From: Toxonevra muliebris
Lineage: Eukaryota; Arthropoda; Insecta; Diptera; Pallopteridae
DNA: 64,000 bases
Direction: 5' to 3'
Assembly: GCA_963691655.1 (NCBI GenBank)
Contig: OY829326.1
Location: 59,823,776-59,887,775, forward strand
The notes under the pieces are model-generated. The model did not search any database. It saw nothing but the letters and a program-made list of their open reading frames with translations, and was not told the origin of the DNA. The position numbers and the translations under genes are program-made. How positions within the stretch are numbered: the first letter of the stretch is position 1; every line of letters begins with the position of its first letter. This document shows positions 1 to 12,560 of the stretch, in pieces.

Positions 1-1270
1 CGTCGATGACGATGGAGTACTTTTGTTACGGTCCTATACTCTGCCGTTAGGTGAGTATAGGTGATCTGAGTTAAGGTGAATTCACCGTCCAAGTGTAGTA
101 CTCTCTTCTCTTTTTTTTTATATGAAATTTTTTGCTCTCTTAATGCTGTGTTTTCACTATGTCATAGTCCCTGTCAAAAAGAGAGAAATAGAGAGTTTCC
201 TATATGAATTTTGGTTTCATCTTTTCAAATCTTCCTGAATTTATTGAAAATGGCACAATGTTTAATGTTCAAGGTACTCTTCAATGCATTTGCCTCTCTT
301 CCAAGTTCAGACCAATCTAGATGTTGTGCGGTATTCTGTCTAATGCTTGGTTTTCACTAAGTCAAATTCAATCTAATTTGCTAGCATGTTTGTAAATTTC
401 ATATATATGAAAACCAAGCATAAGAGAGTGATTGAACTTCAAAATAAAGTGAATTATAAGAACATGTGTATGTGCTAACATATGACCTAATAAGTCAGCG
501 CCACTTAGTTAAAGCAAATACTTCTAAGAAATATATGCTCTAATGTGGTTCACAGTTGATTGCAGTGCAAAGAGATAATCAGCAAGATAATCAAGCTCTG
601 GCTGTGTCAATAAAAGTTACCAAAAATATCCATCCGAAAACGACTCTAGTTCAGCAACCCAAAAAAGCTCATGCATGGGCATTTCATTAGAACTTTCGTC
701 CTTCTTACGATTCATATCGATTTTTGAGACCGAATTTTTGGATATCATCCTCTATAGTCAAATCTTTGATATTTTCATTTCCCTGTTTGGGCAGCGTGTT
801 TCGAACAATTTTTGAATTCACTGCTTTAATAGCCGTTTGGTCTATAAACGAAACGTGGTCTACCAAATCTTTTTCGGTATTTTATTTCGCCAGTATGTTA
901 GAACAACTCCATACCAAGATAGACAAAATTGCATAAAATTAAGAGAGTTTCTAGTTTCCCCATCTGCTTCATTTTGATAAGCAAAAATATTTTTGCGAAA
1001 TTTTAAAGCAATATTAAAGCATAATGAATACATTCACTTTTTCATGCAAAAAAATCTTAGAGAAGATGGTATATAAAAATCTATATTTGGAAAGCCCATG
1101 CCACCTTTTATCTTTTATAATTTAACTCGAGATAACGTAATTTTTTAGATTCGATCGAGGTAGCTCAACTTTTTCAAATCTACCCTTTATTATCTGTTCG
1201 AGTTTCTATGATATTCCTATAACTTTTCTCCATACAAAATTTCTGATTTTTCGATACATCCTAATGTGCA
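1..1270. other. AT-rich stretch, no gene seen
   Basis: Only short reading frames with no recognisable family are present. No convincing repeat structure or RNA gene was seen. Confidence 0.5.
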
Positions 1271-1278
1271 TATACCTT

Positions 1279-1706
1279 CCCAACGGGCCCGATTGTCAGC
1301 AGCTCGCCTGAGGAGTAACAGTTCAGGACTTGTTGTTTTTGTTTTGTTAACGAGCACTTGCTGTCAAAAAGCAATCGTTTCCGAGTCAAACGACGACAAG
1401 ATCATCGTAATTTAAAATAACAAAACTGCTGACGCAAAGATTTCGTGGGAGGTATTTTGAAGCATTTCGAAAAGAAGAAGAAGAATATTGTATAGCAGGG
1501 CAGTGGAAAAAACCGAACGAACTGCTGACGCAAAGATCTCATGAGAAGTCTTTCGAAGCACTCCATAAGGAGCGTAAAACAGAGTGTTTTTTTCCAATGA
1601 CATGCAATGTTAAAAACGAAATGTTGTGTCATACGGAGAGGAAGCGCTTACAGCTGACTTGTCAACACTCCGAAAGGCCTTTTGGAGTGTTTTTTTCCCC
1701 GTTGGG
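1279..1706. repeat. possible small inverted-repeat element with internal direct repeats
   Basis: CCCAACGGG at 1279-1287 is matched in inverted orientation by CCCGTTGGG at 1698-1706. Between them the 18-mer AACTGCTGACGCAAAGAT occurs at 1424-1441 and again at 1520-1537, each followed by similar sequence, so two diverged units of about 96 bp lie in tandem. No clear target duplication is visible, so a mobile origin is only a suggestion. Confidence 0.3.
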
Positions 1707-1715
1707 TTCATACCT

Positions 1716-4360
1716 ACATTCTTAAATTAAAAATTTTTGATGACTTTCTTTAAAAAAGGAAATCAAATTTAAATTTATTCTATATGTAGGTAAATATGTA
1801 TATATTTTATTCATAATGATAAAACTTAATCCTCATTTATACGCTGTCATTTTACACATAAAATATATTAAAGTTAAAAAGTAACAGCGATTAATTTCTG
1901 CCTATCTAACATGTGTTCTTAACGAGCAAAAAATATATATATACGAGAAGGTATTTATAAATATAAACCACTTATTCATTCATTCAAGAGCTGTAAAATT
2001 TAAACGCTTTTTGTAATTTACAAAATCCCAAAAGTTTTATTTTTTATTTTTTTTTTTACAGAAACTTTACAAGTTCTAAAGAAGAAATCACAGCGTAGTA
2101 ATTATTTTGTGACAACCAGCGCACAAATACAGGTGCACATTATATATATATGAATATAAGTAAATGGATATATACATATATATACTCACATTTGTATCTA
2201 AACTATAGAAAATTATGAAAATAAAATGAAAACGGCTGATAAATTCATGTCAAACACCAGCACAAAGTGTGCAAAAGTTAGTGACGCCAACGGTGATGGT
2301 AATGGTGACGGTTGGTGACGGTGACAATTAAAAAGATTTTATTCACAATGTGCTAGCGGGCGAATAGGAAAAGTAATACTGGTGTCGGTGATGAGTCAAA
2401 AAGGTAAAATTCCAAATATGATGAATGACTTTAAGGTTGAATGCTTTTACAAAACATTAAAAAAAAAAGAGGAAAAATAGCAAGAGTAGCAGCAGCAGCG
2501 GCAACAGCCACCGCTCAAATCCATTATAGAAAATTAAAACTTATTAATTTTTTAGAGTGGTTGTGTGGTATAAAACTAAATATATCTATGTACATAAATA
2601 CATTTGCATTTTCCATTTGCAAATACATGCATACATACGTAAGAACATATGTGTATATATTTATTATAAATATTTTATATTTATAAAATCAAAATGTATT
2701 ATAATTTTATAATCTTCATTGCATTGCTAACAAACAAAGAAAAAAAAATAAAGAGATTGAATTTTGCACAAAAAAATTTTCCATTAATCGAACATGAATT
2801 CACACACACATTTATAAATTATATATCTACACATACACGGAAGCTCATATGCGGTTTTTGTAAATGTTTGATCTTGTTTCGAATGTATATGTACTTACAA
2901 AAAGTAAAAGGAAATTAAAGAATCCCTTGGAGAGCTTTAAAATTTCTTAAGGGATTTAAAATTTGCGTGTCTCGAAAATGTATTTACTTTTAAGTCAGAG
3001 TTACACTGTACTGCAAAAATTTCTTTATTAATTTCAGTTCTACACATTTCTTTGAATATTTCTTTACAAATGTCGAGTTTGTCTCTGAGATTTGCGAAAA
3101 TAAGTTCAAAATTACAAGTAACTGAATTTGCTTCAATTTCATTAACGAATATGGTAATTAATCATCATCAATTCCAATTAACCCTTAGTGAAGCGTCGGG
3201 CATTTACGAAATAACTCAATCTATGACTTTATTTCGCTCTACGATTTTCCTGTATGTTCGATGTCGTTTTATGGTTTCTTGAGAGTTTAGTCAAGGACCT
3301 GACCATTGCCTGACAGCAATCTTGCACATAAATGGAGAAATATATATATCCAAAGGCATTAGTGGATCCACATTTCCGGTTGTTTTGATGTTTTTATTTT
3401 TGGAATTTTTTTATTCATGATCAACGATCATAAAATAATAAATTTTTATCAAAAAAGGGGGAGAGGGGTTATTTCCAAGCCCTGACCCCAAAGTAGAAAG
3501 TTTGTATTATTTTACACTATGGAGAAAAGTTGTGGGACCACTAATAACAACGACACATTTTAAGCGGTTTTTATTTTTTCGTACATAAAAATGTTTATAG
3601 AGTTGCATGATCAACGTTCACATCCATTTAATTTCCATTGATGAAGTGGGTTTTATGTTCGAGCCCCACCTACCTTCTCCAGAATCTACTAGTGGCCTAA
3701 TAGTTAATTAAATAAGTAAAGTTTAGTATATCAAATCAAGTAATGAAGAGGTAAGTATGTACCACTCTTTTATTCTAGCAACAATTCAAGAATGCTTCTT
3801 GATAAGATATTGGGCAGAAAATTTATCAAAGGTTTTAAGCCAAGAGATCCACATAAATCTCGTTTTCTTTCAAACAGATTATACTTAGTGGATCCTGACG
3901 GAGATTTAACGACATGTGGTAAAAAGGCCCTGTAAAGAATCTTTCCTCGGTGTTGGTTTAAACAACAATGTCAAAGTTTTTGAGGAGAATTCAGGGAGTA
4001 TTCTTATTTTTAAAATCATATTTTGTGACTGAAACCAAGATCTATTTGTATGGCATAGAGGATTATAATGTGGGAACAGTCTGAAGCGTATTTTGGCGAC
4101 ATCAAAAATGGTGTCTGGGACAAAGAAACGCAACCGATTGGTTTTCCTGGTCAATTGGTCTCTTTATGGTTTTACTTTGTCGGTATCCAGTTAAGAAAAC
4201 CTAAGTTTGCAGCAGCTTGTTCTTCTAAGACATCTATTGTGTCAAGAGCTAGCTTTAAGCTAAATGTACTGGATGGCAAAATTTTGAGGGTAGAGGTAGA
4301 TATGCATGTATGTTGTGAGTCCTAAGAGGCATATTAATTCTGTACCAGCTATTGATTACA
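1716..4360. other. AT-rich stretch with a small minisatellite, no gene seen
   Basis: A short run of diverged GGTGAC-like units lies at about 2291-2325. TATA/CATA-rich simple sequence is frequent around 2130-2190 and 2580-2690. Near 3455-3490 a G-rich then C-rich motif (GGGGTTATTTCCAAGCCC) resembles sequence at 13336 and 23660 and may be a dispersed repeat. The frame at 4068-4325 (85 codons) matches nothing I recognise. Confidence 0.45.
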
Positions 4361-4364
4361 AATT

Positions 4365-4740
4365 TCTGCTAGGCTAGGTTAAATGGTTGCTCTTTCGATT
4401 ACCCGAAGAAGCCCAATTAGCGTAATAACGCCTTTTGGATACCACTATCTCGATGGCTAAGTCGAAAGAAACTTTCCAGTATTCCAGAGTTTTGGGCCTT
4501 CACAAACCATTTGGTGAAATCACAAAACTTCAGCAGAACGCTGAGGTTGACATCTCCTATGCTGCATAGGAAAGGTTTACCAAAGGTTTTTAGTCTATAT
4601 CTTTCAAAAGCCGGGCAGTTAAAAAGGAAGTGTTCGATACCTTCGATCTCTTCAGTGTCAGAACTACTATGGCTGAAATCATTATGAAGGACACCCATTC
4701 TGGAAAGTGCGGTTATTAGTGCTATTTTCACCTTGGAAAA
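4365..4740 (-). pseudogene. LINE (Jockey/LOA-like) C-terminal fragment
   Basis: An open frame at 4417-4731 encodes the C-terminal tail found after the RNase H domain in Jockey/LOA-type non-LTR retrotransposons. The recognisable core is HNDFSHSSSDTEE then IEHFLFNCPAFERYRLKTFG, a degenerate C-x2-C-x-H-x-C zinc-knuckle-like motif followed by the usual RxRLxxxG segment; the two leading cysteines are replaced (FSHSS). Reverse transcriptase and RNase H are missing upstream, so this is a 5'-truncated dead copy. On this strand its 3' end runs into AACCTAGCCTAGC at about 4366-4382, similar to the AACCTAACC ends of the other LINE copies here. Family assignment is good; clade assignment is by resemblance only. 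Confidence 0.7.
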
Positions 4741-5540
4741 AGATTAAAGTTCTTTAGTTTTGGGGAGCTTATATGGCGCAAGCTGTTACGTCTATTTTTA
4801 AACCATATTTCTTCAATTTTCCGACCAATTATTTTCGATATTCATGAGTTTGTCGGCTCCTATGATGCCACATAAGATTTTAATGTAGCTCGCACGTGAA
4901 GATAATATTCCAGTAAATCTCAAAAAATTTTCTTTCAGTTTTAGCATTTATTTATTATTTTTATATGATTTATTCATACTGATTTTGTTAGATTTCTATT
5001 GTACTTCTCTCATAGAGAAAACACAAAGGGATGCATCTTGCTAGTTATGACAAATTACACTGTGTGACAAAAAGCAAAAAATTGCAGGCACTTTTAGGGA
5101 GACTAGCATAAATTGTAGGTCCAGTAATGCTAAGAAAAATGGTATGGGGGAAATTTCCCATACACGCACAAAATCTCGTTTTAGGGTCAAAAAACCGTTT
5201 TTGGGTAGGTTGATGTGAACAATCGCTCATAACTTTACTAATTTTTATCCGATTTAAAGTTTGAAAGAAGAAAAACAGTCCTTTCCGACCATGTATTGTT
5301 TACTATCATGAAACAAAAACTGACGAGACTGCAGTTGAAATTATTTTCCATTTTTAGATTTGTTCTTCATTTTTTGGGTTTGGATGATGTTTTTACGATA
5401 TTATTCGATCTTGGAGATTTTTCGCAACAAAATACTTTCAAGGTAAATTTTATGCCGTGTCGAATGATTTTTTTAAAATTAAACTGGATAAAAATTAACG
5501 GAGCTATGTGAATTTTAAGATTTGAGAAATATTTTATTAT
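4741..5540. other. no gene seen
   Basis: AT-rich sequence with short frames only. The 5040-5300 part resembles low-copy dispersed DNA rich in AAAAACC/GGTTTTT motifs, but no boundaries could be found. Confidence 0.4.
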
Positions 5541-6345
5541 TTATAATTATTCAGTAGAGTGCACAGTGCAGAGTGCTCTTTGAGTGAAAACTGTTTGCTT
5601 CTTTCGTTTCAACGACCAGCAGTAATCACCAAGCGTGTTGATGGAGCTCTTCCCCTGGAAACGTTTTTCAAGTCGTACACGAAGTGTAGTATGAAATAAG
5701 TTTCGCGTCGCATTCGGAAACAAAAATTTTGGAGGTGAATCCGATCGCACATGAAACTTCCCACACGAATCTATTGCCCCTTCGGGAAGAGGGCAAAAAT
5801 ATTCCCGCGGCAAGGTATGACTAAAATATCACAAAGTCTTATCTCATCCTGAGGAATGGCGCCACTTCAGTCTGCAATCAGACCAGATTGGTTGAAGCAA
5901 CAAGGCGCAGCTCCAAAGGAAAAATAAACGCCAGGTAGACCCAGACGTCTCCCGCTTTTATACGAAACGGTGCTTTATACTGGGATGAGACCACGGTTGC
6001 CTATAAAAACTGAATCCCACGCTTGTTCCAGCCGGCTATTCACTCCGCTGCCAGACAAATAATAGCTGTCACTATTAATTGAAGTTGGCGGCTGGAAAGT
6101 AACAGTTTTTTTGCATGGAACGCAGAAACTAGGGTATGAGTGACCTTGCCCCACAGCGGACGGTAATGGACCAGACTGACAAAAAAAACAGGCGAGTGAG
6201 CAGTAATACTCTAGACGGGCCTTCTGACGAAATATTTAGCGATGGTTCCGGGAGGAGTTTTCCCTCGGACAAGATGAGAGGTTTAGCGGGTGGAAGTCTT
6301 GCACTGACTTCGGCTTTCAATTCTATTACTCCTTGTTAAAAAAAC
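5541..6345. other. GC-richer block, possibly the 5' part of a retroelement
   Basis: This block is visibly richer in G and C than its surroundings. A TATAAAA motif sits at about 6002 and a small + strand frame at 6136-6339 (67 codons) ends in a segment (MRGLAGGSLALTSAFNSITP) of the sort seen near the start of LINE ORF1 proteins. The resemblance is weak and no reverse transcriptase is nearby. It could equally be an unrelated repeat or an LTR fragment. I would not call a gene here. Confidence 0.25.
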
Positions 6346-9190
6346 ACGGATCTATTTGTACATGTCAAAAATTCTAGTTAACTGGAGAATAGAAATTCTA
6401 GTTAACGGAAAAGTGAAAATCAGTTAATTACAAAAATATTCTTAATTTTCATTGAAATCCACCATTTAATTTTGTAATTTTCAATTTACATAATTCTTGT
6501 CGAAATGTCCAAAACTGTAATTGGCTAATATTCCCATCTCAATTGCATTTACTAACTACAAATGGGAAATAAAATGTCATATTTTGATACACTGTGTAAA
6601 ATTTTTAATATCAAATATGCATGAGTAAAGCTCAGAAATGTTAATATTATACAATCATTGTTTTCGTGATGTAACAATTTCCTTGCGTCATACGCATTTA
6701 TTTATGTAGATATGTATGAACATACAAACAGTTGTATGTATGAAAGCATGCATGTGTACGTGTATGCGTTTGCATAAGTGTGGACGTGGTGCTAACATTT
6801 TCATCAGTATGATTTGTCTTAAAGGCTTTAAATGTTTGTTACTCAAGTGTCATTGTCGTCTTTCTTCATTGGCATTACTCATACGACGGGTATGGCATAT
6901 AGAATATTTAATGTGTATGTGCTTTAAATCATTTTTTAGCAGTATTAAGTAACTCAAAAATGGTTTCTATATATACTATGTATGTATTTATACATGTATA
7001 CCATGATGTACTTCAATGTTAAAATTCATTTGACATAATCATTATAGAAGCTTTAGTTGGGTTTGATGTTTAAAGTGACGAACGAGACGCGAATTCGTCA
7101 AGTTTAATGGAAATTAACACCTTCCCTGACTGTTTGCCTCTAAGGCAACTGTCACGCTGTATGTGCCTATGTCTGCCTGTTAGACTGTCTAAATGCTTGC
7201 CTGGTTTCTTAAATATTTCTCTGCCTTTCTGCCTATTTGCCTGCCTGCTGTTCTTATTGAATTTTTTCCCATATAGACAAATAATTGTGCAAATATTTAC
7301 ACTTTAATGAATTTGATGCCAAAAAACATTTAACAAGAAAATTTAATTTGACATATGACAGCAGTAACACCAACTCTTCAAAATGGTTCAGTGTAAAGAG
7401 GAAGTCGAATAATATTGTTTTGCTGAAGTTGAAAAGTGAAATTTACAGAAACAAGAAATAATTTCAAATACTGTAAATAATTGAAACAGACAACTTTATC
7501 AGAATGAATGAGAGAGGCTCTTAATTTTTGATAAGGAAATTGAATTACATGGAGGAGTGTTATCTATAGATTTCTATTAAAGACAGTTAAACATACTTAT
7601 ACAATCTATTAATAAAATCTGCCAACTTTGTTTCAACTTATTATGCACGCATTCTTTATTCTGTTGTGCTACAAATGTAAACAATTATAAGTAAAAATTC
7701 GTTGTTTATTTTTTAATTTCTGTTTTCGCCTTTCTATTTCTATTCCTTTTCACTGTCACATTTATAAATATTGCATTTTTATTTGAATGTCACATATCTC
7801 GTGTTCGTAGTTGGTGTTTATTGTGTGACAATAATGATCCATAATTGGTGCTTCCTTCTTTTTTATGATATGCACACATACTATAGTACATTTCAATGTA
7901 CATGAATGGTCACATTCTTGTACGCATAGTTTCCTCTTCAACGCACTACTACACATGCACACACACACAAACACATTCAAATATTTTCTCATTTTCTTAC
8001 ACTTTGTTGCTTGGACACCATCAATTCTCTATTTTATGATTATTATTTCCTTTGTTTTTTTTTTTTACTACATAAAAACAAACAGCAGAAAAACAAAGAA
8101 AATAAAAAGTAGCAACCAACACAAAAAAGGACAAATAAAAATTGTTGCCAATTCCACTTCATTTGTGCCTGTCATTTGCAATTCTCACTTGCATGAAAAT
8201 GTGGAATTGTAGGAAGGGGGGAAAAAAGGCATAGTTCCGAAGGAGGCATAAAGAATTTCATTCATTTTATGCTCAAATGAAAAAGGAAATATGTAATCGA
8301 TTTAAGCATGAACGAGAGAAATGAAATTTCAAAGATATCAATTTCTTTGTATTTTACATATGTGTTCATACATACACACACACACACATACAAATGTAAG
8401 TAGGTAGCTACTCATTGTAAATATCGAATCGTTCTGAAAGTTTACGTATAGTTTGAAAATAAAATTTTTTCAGCCAGGTTTTTGCTATGTAATTTGGAGA
8501 AATAGGGAAATTTTTATATTTATATTTGGAGGAAACAGAAAAGATACCTAAATATTGGGTCAGAAGTTTCCTTACAAACAGGATCAGTGAAATAAAGTCC
8601 TGCAATTTCATAGTAGTAGCGAGAGTTTTTGGTCATTTGTAGAGAGAGTAAAGAACCAGACAACCAAAGCAATTCCTACTCTTTTTACAAGTGTCGGTCT
8701 CGTTATTCACTTGGTTGATAAATACTGTCCAAGGTAATGGAAAGTGTAGTAAACTTTCTTTTGATTTAATATCAGGAGAAAAATTAATGGCTTAATGATC
8801 TTTAATACAGCTCAGCTTAGGGTAAAATCGATCATAAAATAAATGGGATTAATTTTGAAAACCATTCTAAAAATGTTAGCGTGTTCCGTGTGGTCTTCCC
8901 CCCTTCTTGGGCTTGGTATTCTCTCTTTTCTCTCTTGTTTTTTTTCCGTCTTGTTCAAAACCTCTTTGGAAATTGAAAGAAAGAAGCATGACTGACTACC
9001 TCAATACTACGAATGGAGCCAAACAAACTTAAGTAAATTTAACCCCCGTTAATAATTTGGCATCTGGTCCGTATTTTCTAAAAAATGTGAAACGTGTAGG
9101 GGAAGGTGGGGATTAGTGAGACGTTAACACACTCATATTGCTATCACAGTTTGGTACGCGGATAAGCTCAGTTTTCATTAGTACTCGAAG
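6346..9190. other. AT-rich stretch, no gene seen
   Basis: A direct repeat AAATTCTAGTTAAC occurs at about 6370 and 6390. Degenerate CTGCCTG-type repeats at 7125-7250 create a spurious cysteine-rich frame. A short CA repeat lies near 8370-8390. No family signature was seen on either strand. Confidence 0.5.
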
Positions 9191-9199
9191 CATTAATAT

Positions 9200-9610
9200 A
9201 AATTAATAAATCCTAATAGGTTAGGTTAGGTTATTGTGGCAGTGTTCAATTGTTTCTTTCTCTCCCCCGTCCTTGAAACTCCTGCAGAATTCTTGGGAGA
9301 AAACTCCTAGCCTGAGAGCATACCTGCCAAATAGCCAATGACCGGTAATACAATCCACGACCTTAAAGATGTCCCCTTTCAGAAGGCTGAGCAGCTCTCT
9401 CGATTTCATCCTATCCGATTTCGGCCACATTAGCCAAGTTGTGTAACAAGTTTTTTGGTTTGCCCAAGACCAATTAGCCTCACGCATGACCCTATTCTTC
9501 AGCATTAGTTTACAGGTGGCAATAGGGATACCAATATTGCCTCTGTTCGTAAACAGGGGAAGGTTAGTACCCTGTCTTCCTAACAGGTTATATTCTAGTA
9601 CCTTGCGCAA
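9200..9610 (-). pseudogene. LINE (Jockey/LOA-like) RNase H/C-terminal fragment
   Basis: The frame at 9221-9610 reads in order a late RNase H/linker region (NIGIPIATCKLMLKNR, then W..QKTCYTTWLMWPKSDR), the ITGHWLFGRYALRLGV segment and a degraded zinc-knuckle (FCRSFKDGGEKETIEH). In related elements this is TGHC.IG.HA.RLG followed by C-x2-C. The usual HFLC..CPAL segment after EETIEH is missing, and the frame runs directly into a tail of CTGCCACAATAACCTAACCTAACC type (9212-9244, complement). So the copy is 5'-truncated and has an internal deletion near its 3' end. The tail resembles those of the LINE at 56868-57140 and of the SINE copies. Confidence 0.75.
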
Positions 9611-10064
9611 CTTATATCAAACAAACTTTGTTTTTTACTTCACGAAAATAAATTTTTGCATTCTTATTAGGTGAAAAGCTCGGTTTAGGCCCAAATTGAT
9701 TTACAACCCCAAAAAAGCGAAGAAGCACAAAGAAGTTCTTATTTTTCGTCTACATCTTCTGCATTACATGCACAAAAGATATGTCGAAAAAATTGAATCG
9801 AAACAATTACGTCAATTGCTGTTCTTTTAAAATGTGCAAATATGGCTTGCAGCTATTTTACCTGTAGCATTAAATAAATAATTTATATAGCGTTTCTGAT
9901 TAAGAAAATCGCTAAATTTTTTAAATTTTTTCATTTCATATCAACTTTTTGTCATTTTAAAGTTTTCAGTAAACATTTTGCATAAAATTGTTTCATTTTT
10001 ACTCGAATTAAAACGTGTCTCGCTATTCACCACCATTTTTGAGAATGGCGAAATCAAATGTTTT
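9611..10064. other. no gene seen
   Basis: AT-rich spacer between a LINE remnant and a TTAA-flanked MITE; nothing recognised. Confidence 0.5.
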
Positions 10065-10068
10065 TTAA

Positions 10069-10366
10069 CCCTTTCGGCACCATAAGAAAACCAGAGTAGA
10101 TGCCGCAAAATTAAATCCGGATTCATAGTGTCTGATCCCGATTTTTTTACTATTTTTAATCAAAACAGATATTTTTCTCCTCTGAAAGCCAAAATGGGAT
10201 TTTTTACAAACTATTTCTGTACATTTTTATTAGATATTTTATTTATTAGTGACTTATTTAGTAAACTTTAGTAAATCTACTTAGTAAATTATTTTAAAAT
10301 ACATAACTTAGTATTAATTTTTCACTTAACCCTTGTGGCACCGGCATCACCATGATACCGAAAAGG
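10069..10366. mobile_element. piggyBac-type MITE, copy 1 (298 bp)
   Basis: The unit is flanked by TTAA at 10065-10068 and 10367-10370, the target duplication typical of piggyBac elements. The left end reads CCCTTTCGGCACCATAAGA; the right end, complemented, reads CCTTTTCGGTATCATGG, an imperfect inverted repeat. Its left half is clearly homologous to the TTAA-flanked unit at 30616-31025 (CATAAGAAAA.CAGAG, then CTCCTCTGAA against GCGCCTCTGAA). It has no coding capacity and would have depended on a transposase made elsewhere. Confidence 0.75.
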
Positions 10367-10370
10367 TTAA

Positions 10371-11745
10371 AAACAGTCGCAAATTTTCATCCACTTGTAA
10401 TTGACATCCATCTTTGAAACCTGGAAAAATACTAATATTTAAGCCAGCTTTATAACAAAAGCAAAATCCGTGCCACTATTCCCAACCTTAATCTACTGTT
10501 TTGTCAAATAATATTTCAATAATGGGCTCCTTAACCTTTCATTTACCTCCGGATGGCTTAGATTAGTGTAATCAGCGACTGTTTTTCGAAAGCGATGTCG
10601 TAAAAATATTTATCCAATGTGACTTTCAAAGGAATAATCACATTTTTGGCGTATTGAAAGAAATAGTCTCAGGTTTCGAAAGTGACGTAAAAAATAGTTC
10701 AATCCAAAATATCCAGCGGTGGATAAATGCTGGACCAAATTAGGCACATTCGATTCAGGCACCAAGGACCGAGGTTTTCCAGGTCACTAAGTATTGCACT
10801 GTTGGTGGTAGTTTTGATATAATTAGAAAACTAACTTCCCTGAGTACTAGACTGGAGTTCCAGCTATTTCAATCCTCAGACGAGTAGAATTGCTTTAATA
10901 AAATAAGTCACTGCGGTGAGGCCCATATCAAGGCCAAATTTGGCAGGCTTATTGATAATATTATGGAAGTTTTTGTACGAAAATTTCATTCGTGAATTCT
11001 CGTAAATTTAACTGTTTCCAACGAGGCTTCAGGTGGTGGGAAATCTTCAATCTAATACTTCACATTTTATTACCTATGAAATAAATTTGAATTTTCAAAG
11101 ATCTGATAATGATTTCTATTATATAATAGCTTTTTAATTTTATAAATTCAGCCGCAAAACGAAAATTTTAAATCAAATTAGAAAAGCTTCTTCTTTTCCG
11201 ATCCGAAGTCAAAACCCATGTCAAATACAATAAATTTAAAAGACAGTTTCCACATTTGAGAGGAAGGGTTGGGAAAGTTTGTCAGTACCCTAAAAACCTC
11301 CCTTTAAACGTGATCCTGCCTTCTACTATCACTTCTTCGGAAGCAATATCTCAAGAAAGAGAATATCATAATAAAGTCGAAAATTTTACTAAATATGCTT
11401 TAGGTCAGGGCAAGCTAACATATTCTGTAGAAGAAGTAAATCACGGTTTGAAGTGACTTAGTGTTAGTTTTTTCACATTCGAGGCACCACAAATTGTGTG
11501 TGCTTGAGTCATCAGAAGCGGTTAGTCCGGACCTATTTATAACTACGTCGCATTTTTCGGCAAAAGTCTTACAATTATTATTATTATATTTGGGGATGTG
11601 CACCGCGTTCGAAAGAACTATTGTGTGACTTCGAGGATTATAGTGTTATTATAGTATAGTATTCCTATGAGCCCTATAATCCTTTAAGGGTTATAATATT
11701 TTTTAAGCCCTATAACCGTTATGAATCTTAATATGAAGTCTAAGT
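10371..11745. other. no gene seen
   Basis: Short frames only (for example 66 codons at 11256-11456) with no recognised domain. A small palindromic patch around ATAATCCTTTAAGGGTTATAA lies near 11678-11700. Confidence 0.45.
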
Positions 11746-11749
11746 TTTT

Positions 11750-11990
11750 CAACATGCCGTCTAGTGTTTCATAATTTCCCAAGTACATTTTCCGGGTTTT
11801 GCATAAGTATAGGACATTGTCCTAAAATGTGTGTTTGGAGTTTCGGTATCCTTCTCACAAAATCTCCTCCTCCAAATCTCAGTTTTGCCAGGTGATAGTT
11901 CAGCTTGCAGTGCCCTGTTAGAATAGCTGTTATATTTCTCAGATTTTTCTTTGATAACTTTAAACCTTTATAGTTTATATGTTGTTAAAA
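11750..11990 (-). pseudogene. LINE C-terminal fragment (I/R1-like or LOA-like)
   Basis: Reading the complement from about 11945 down gives NITAILTGHCKLNYHLAKL, then RFGGGDF and HILGQCPIL. In LINEs carrying RNase H this corresponds to the LTGHC..NYHL.KLG segment followed by C-x2-C and HILCQCPAL. The first cysteine pair is destroyed and the frame is short, so this is a dead fragment of about 240 bp. No reverse transcriptase is attached and no tail was found. Confidence 0.65.
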
Positions 11991-12311
11991 GAGTTTTTTG
12001 TTGTTCCATTCCTGGTAGATTATCCCAGTGTGATGTTCGCAGTCTTACTAACTCAACTGAAACCTCTGAACTGAATTCAGCACGGAACGATAAATTTGAA
12101 ATTTGAATCACGTTACTCTATTCTATCGCTCTTTTATCGTAGATATTATGCGGGAATGTATGATTCGAACTCAGTTCTTGTGTTTTCCAGAACTATATAA
12201 ACCGCACGTGGAACTCACTAATTCGACGTGGCCCACGGCATAGTTCGGTCTAAGCTGTTGTATTATAAAAGAAGCAGTACCTTTTCTGGTTCGATATAGA
12301 GTACGATATTT

Positions 12312-12560
12312 CTGTGGCAATAAGGAATAACAGCTTAACTCAAAAGTCGACTAAAAACCTGCTGCGTATTTTTTATTATTAATCCCAAAATGTTGATAGT
12401 TTTTCAAAAATTTTTGCAGTTTAGCAGTCTCCATAGTTTTTTATTAATTTAACTTCAATAATTATGTAAGAACTTTCAATATTTTGGGTTTTATAATGAA
12501 AAATAGGCAACAAGTTTTTAGTCGATTTTTGAGTTTAGCTGTTATTCCTTATTGCCACAG
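12312..12560. mobile_element. foldback MITE of 249 bp
   Basis: Two arms of about 90 bp, 12312-12403 and 12470-12560, are near-perfect inverted copies. Both start CTGTGGCAATAAGGAATAAC and continue with matching CTCAAAA.TCGACTAAAAAC sequence. The outer flanks read ATTT before the left end and ATTT after the right end, a possible 4-bp target duplication. It has no coding capacity. A transcript across it would form a long hairpin. Superfamily not assigned. Confidence 0.75.

Noticed and set aside
1402..1632. Overlapping minus-strand frames with repeated SHEIFASAV
   Set aside because: They arise from the AACTGCTGACGCAAAGAT direct repeat.
5541..6345. Possible LTR retrotransposon end
   Set aside because: A TATA-like motif and GC enrichment exist, but no matching second LTR, primer site or polyprotein could be found.
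7107..7307. Cysteine/leucine-rich small frame resembling a secreted peptide
   Set aside because: It translates a degenerate CTGCCTG-type repeat; no signal of selection can be judged.
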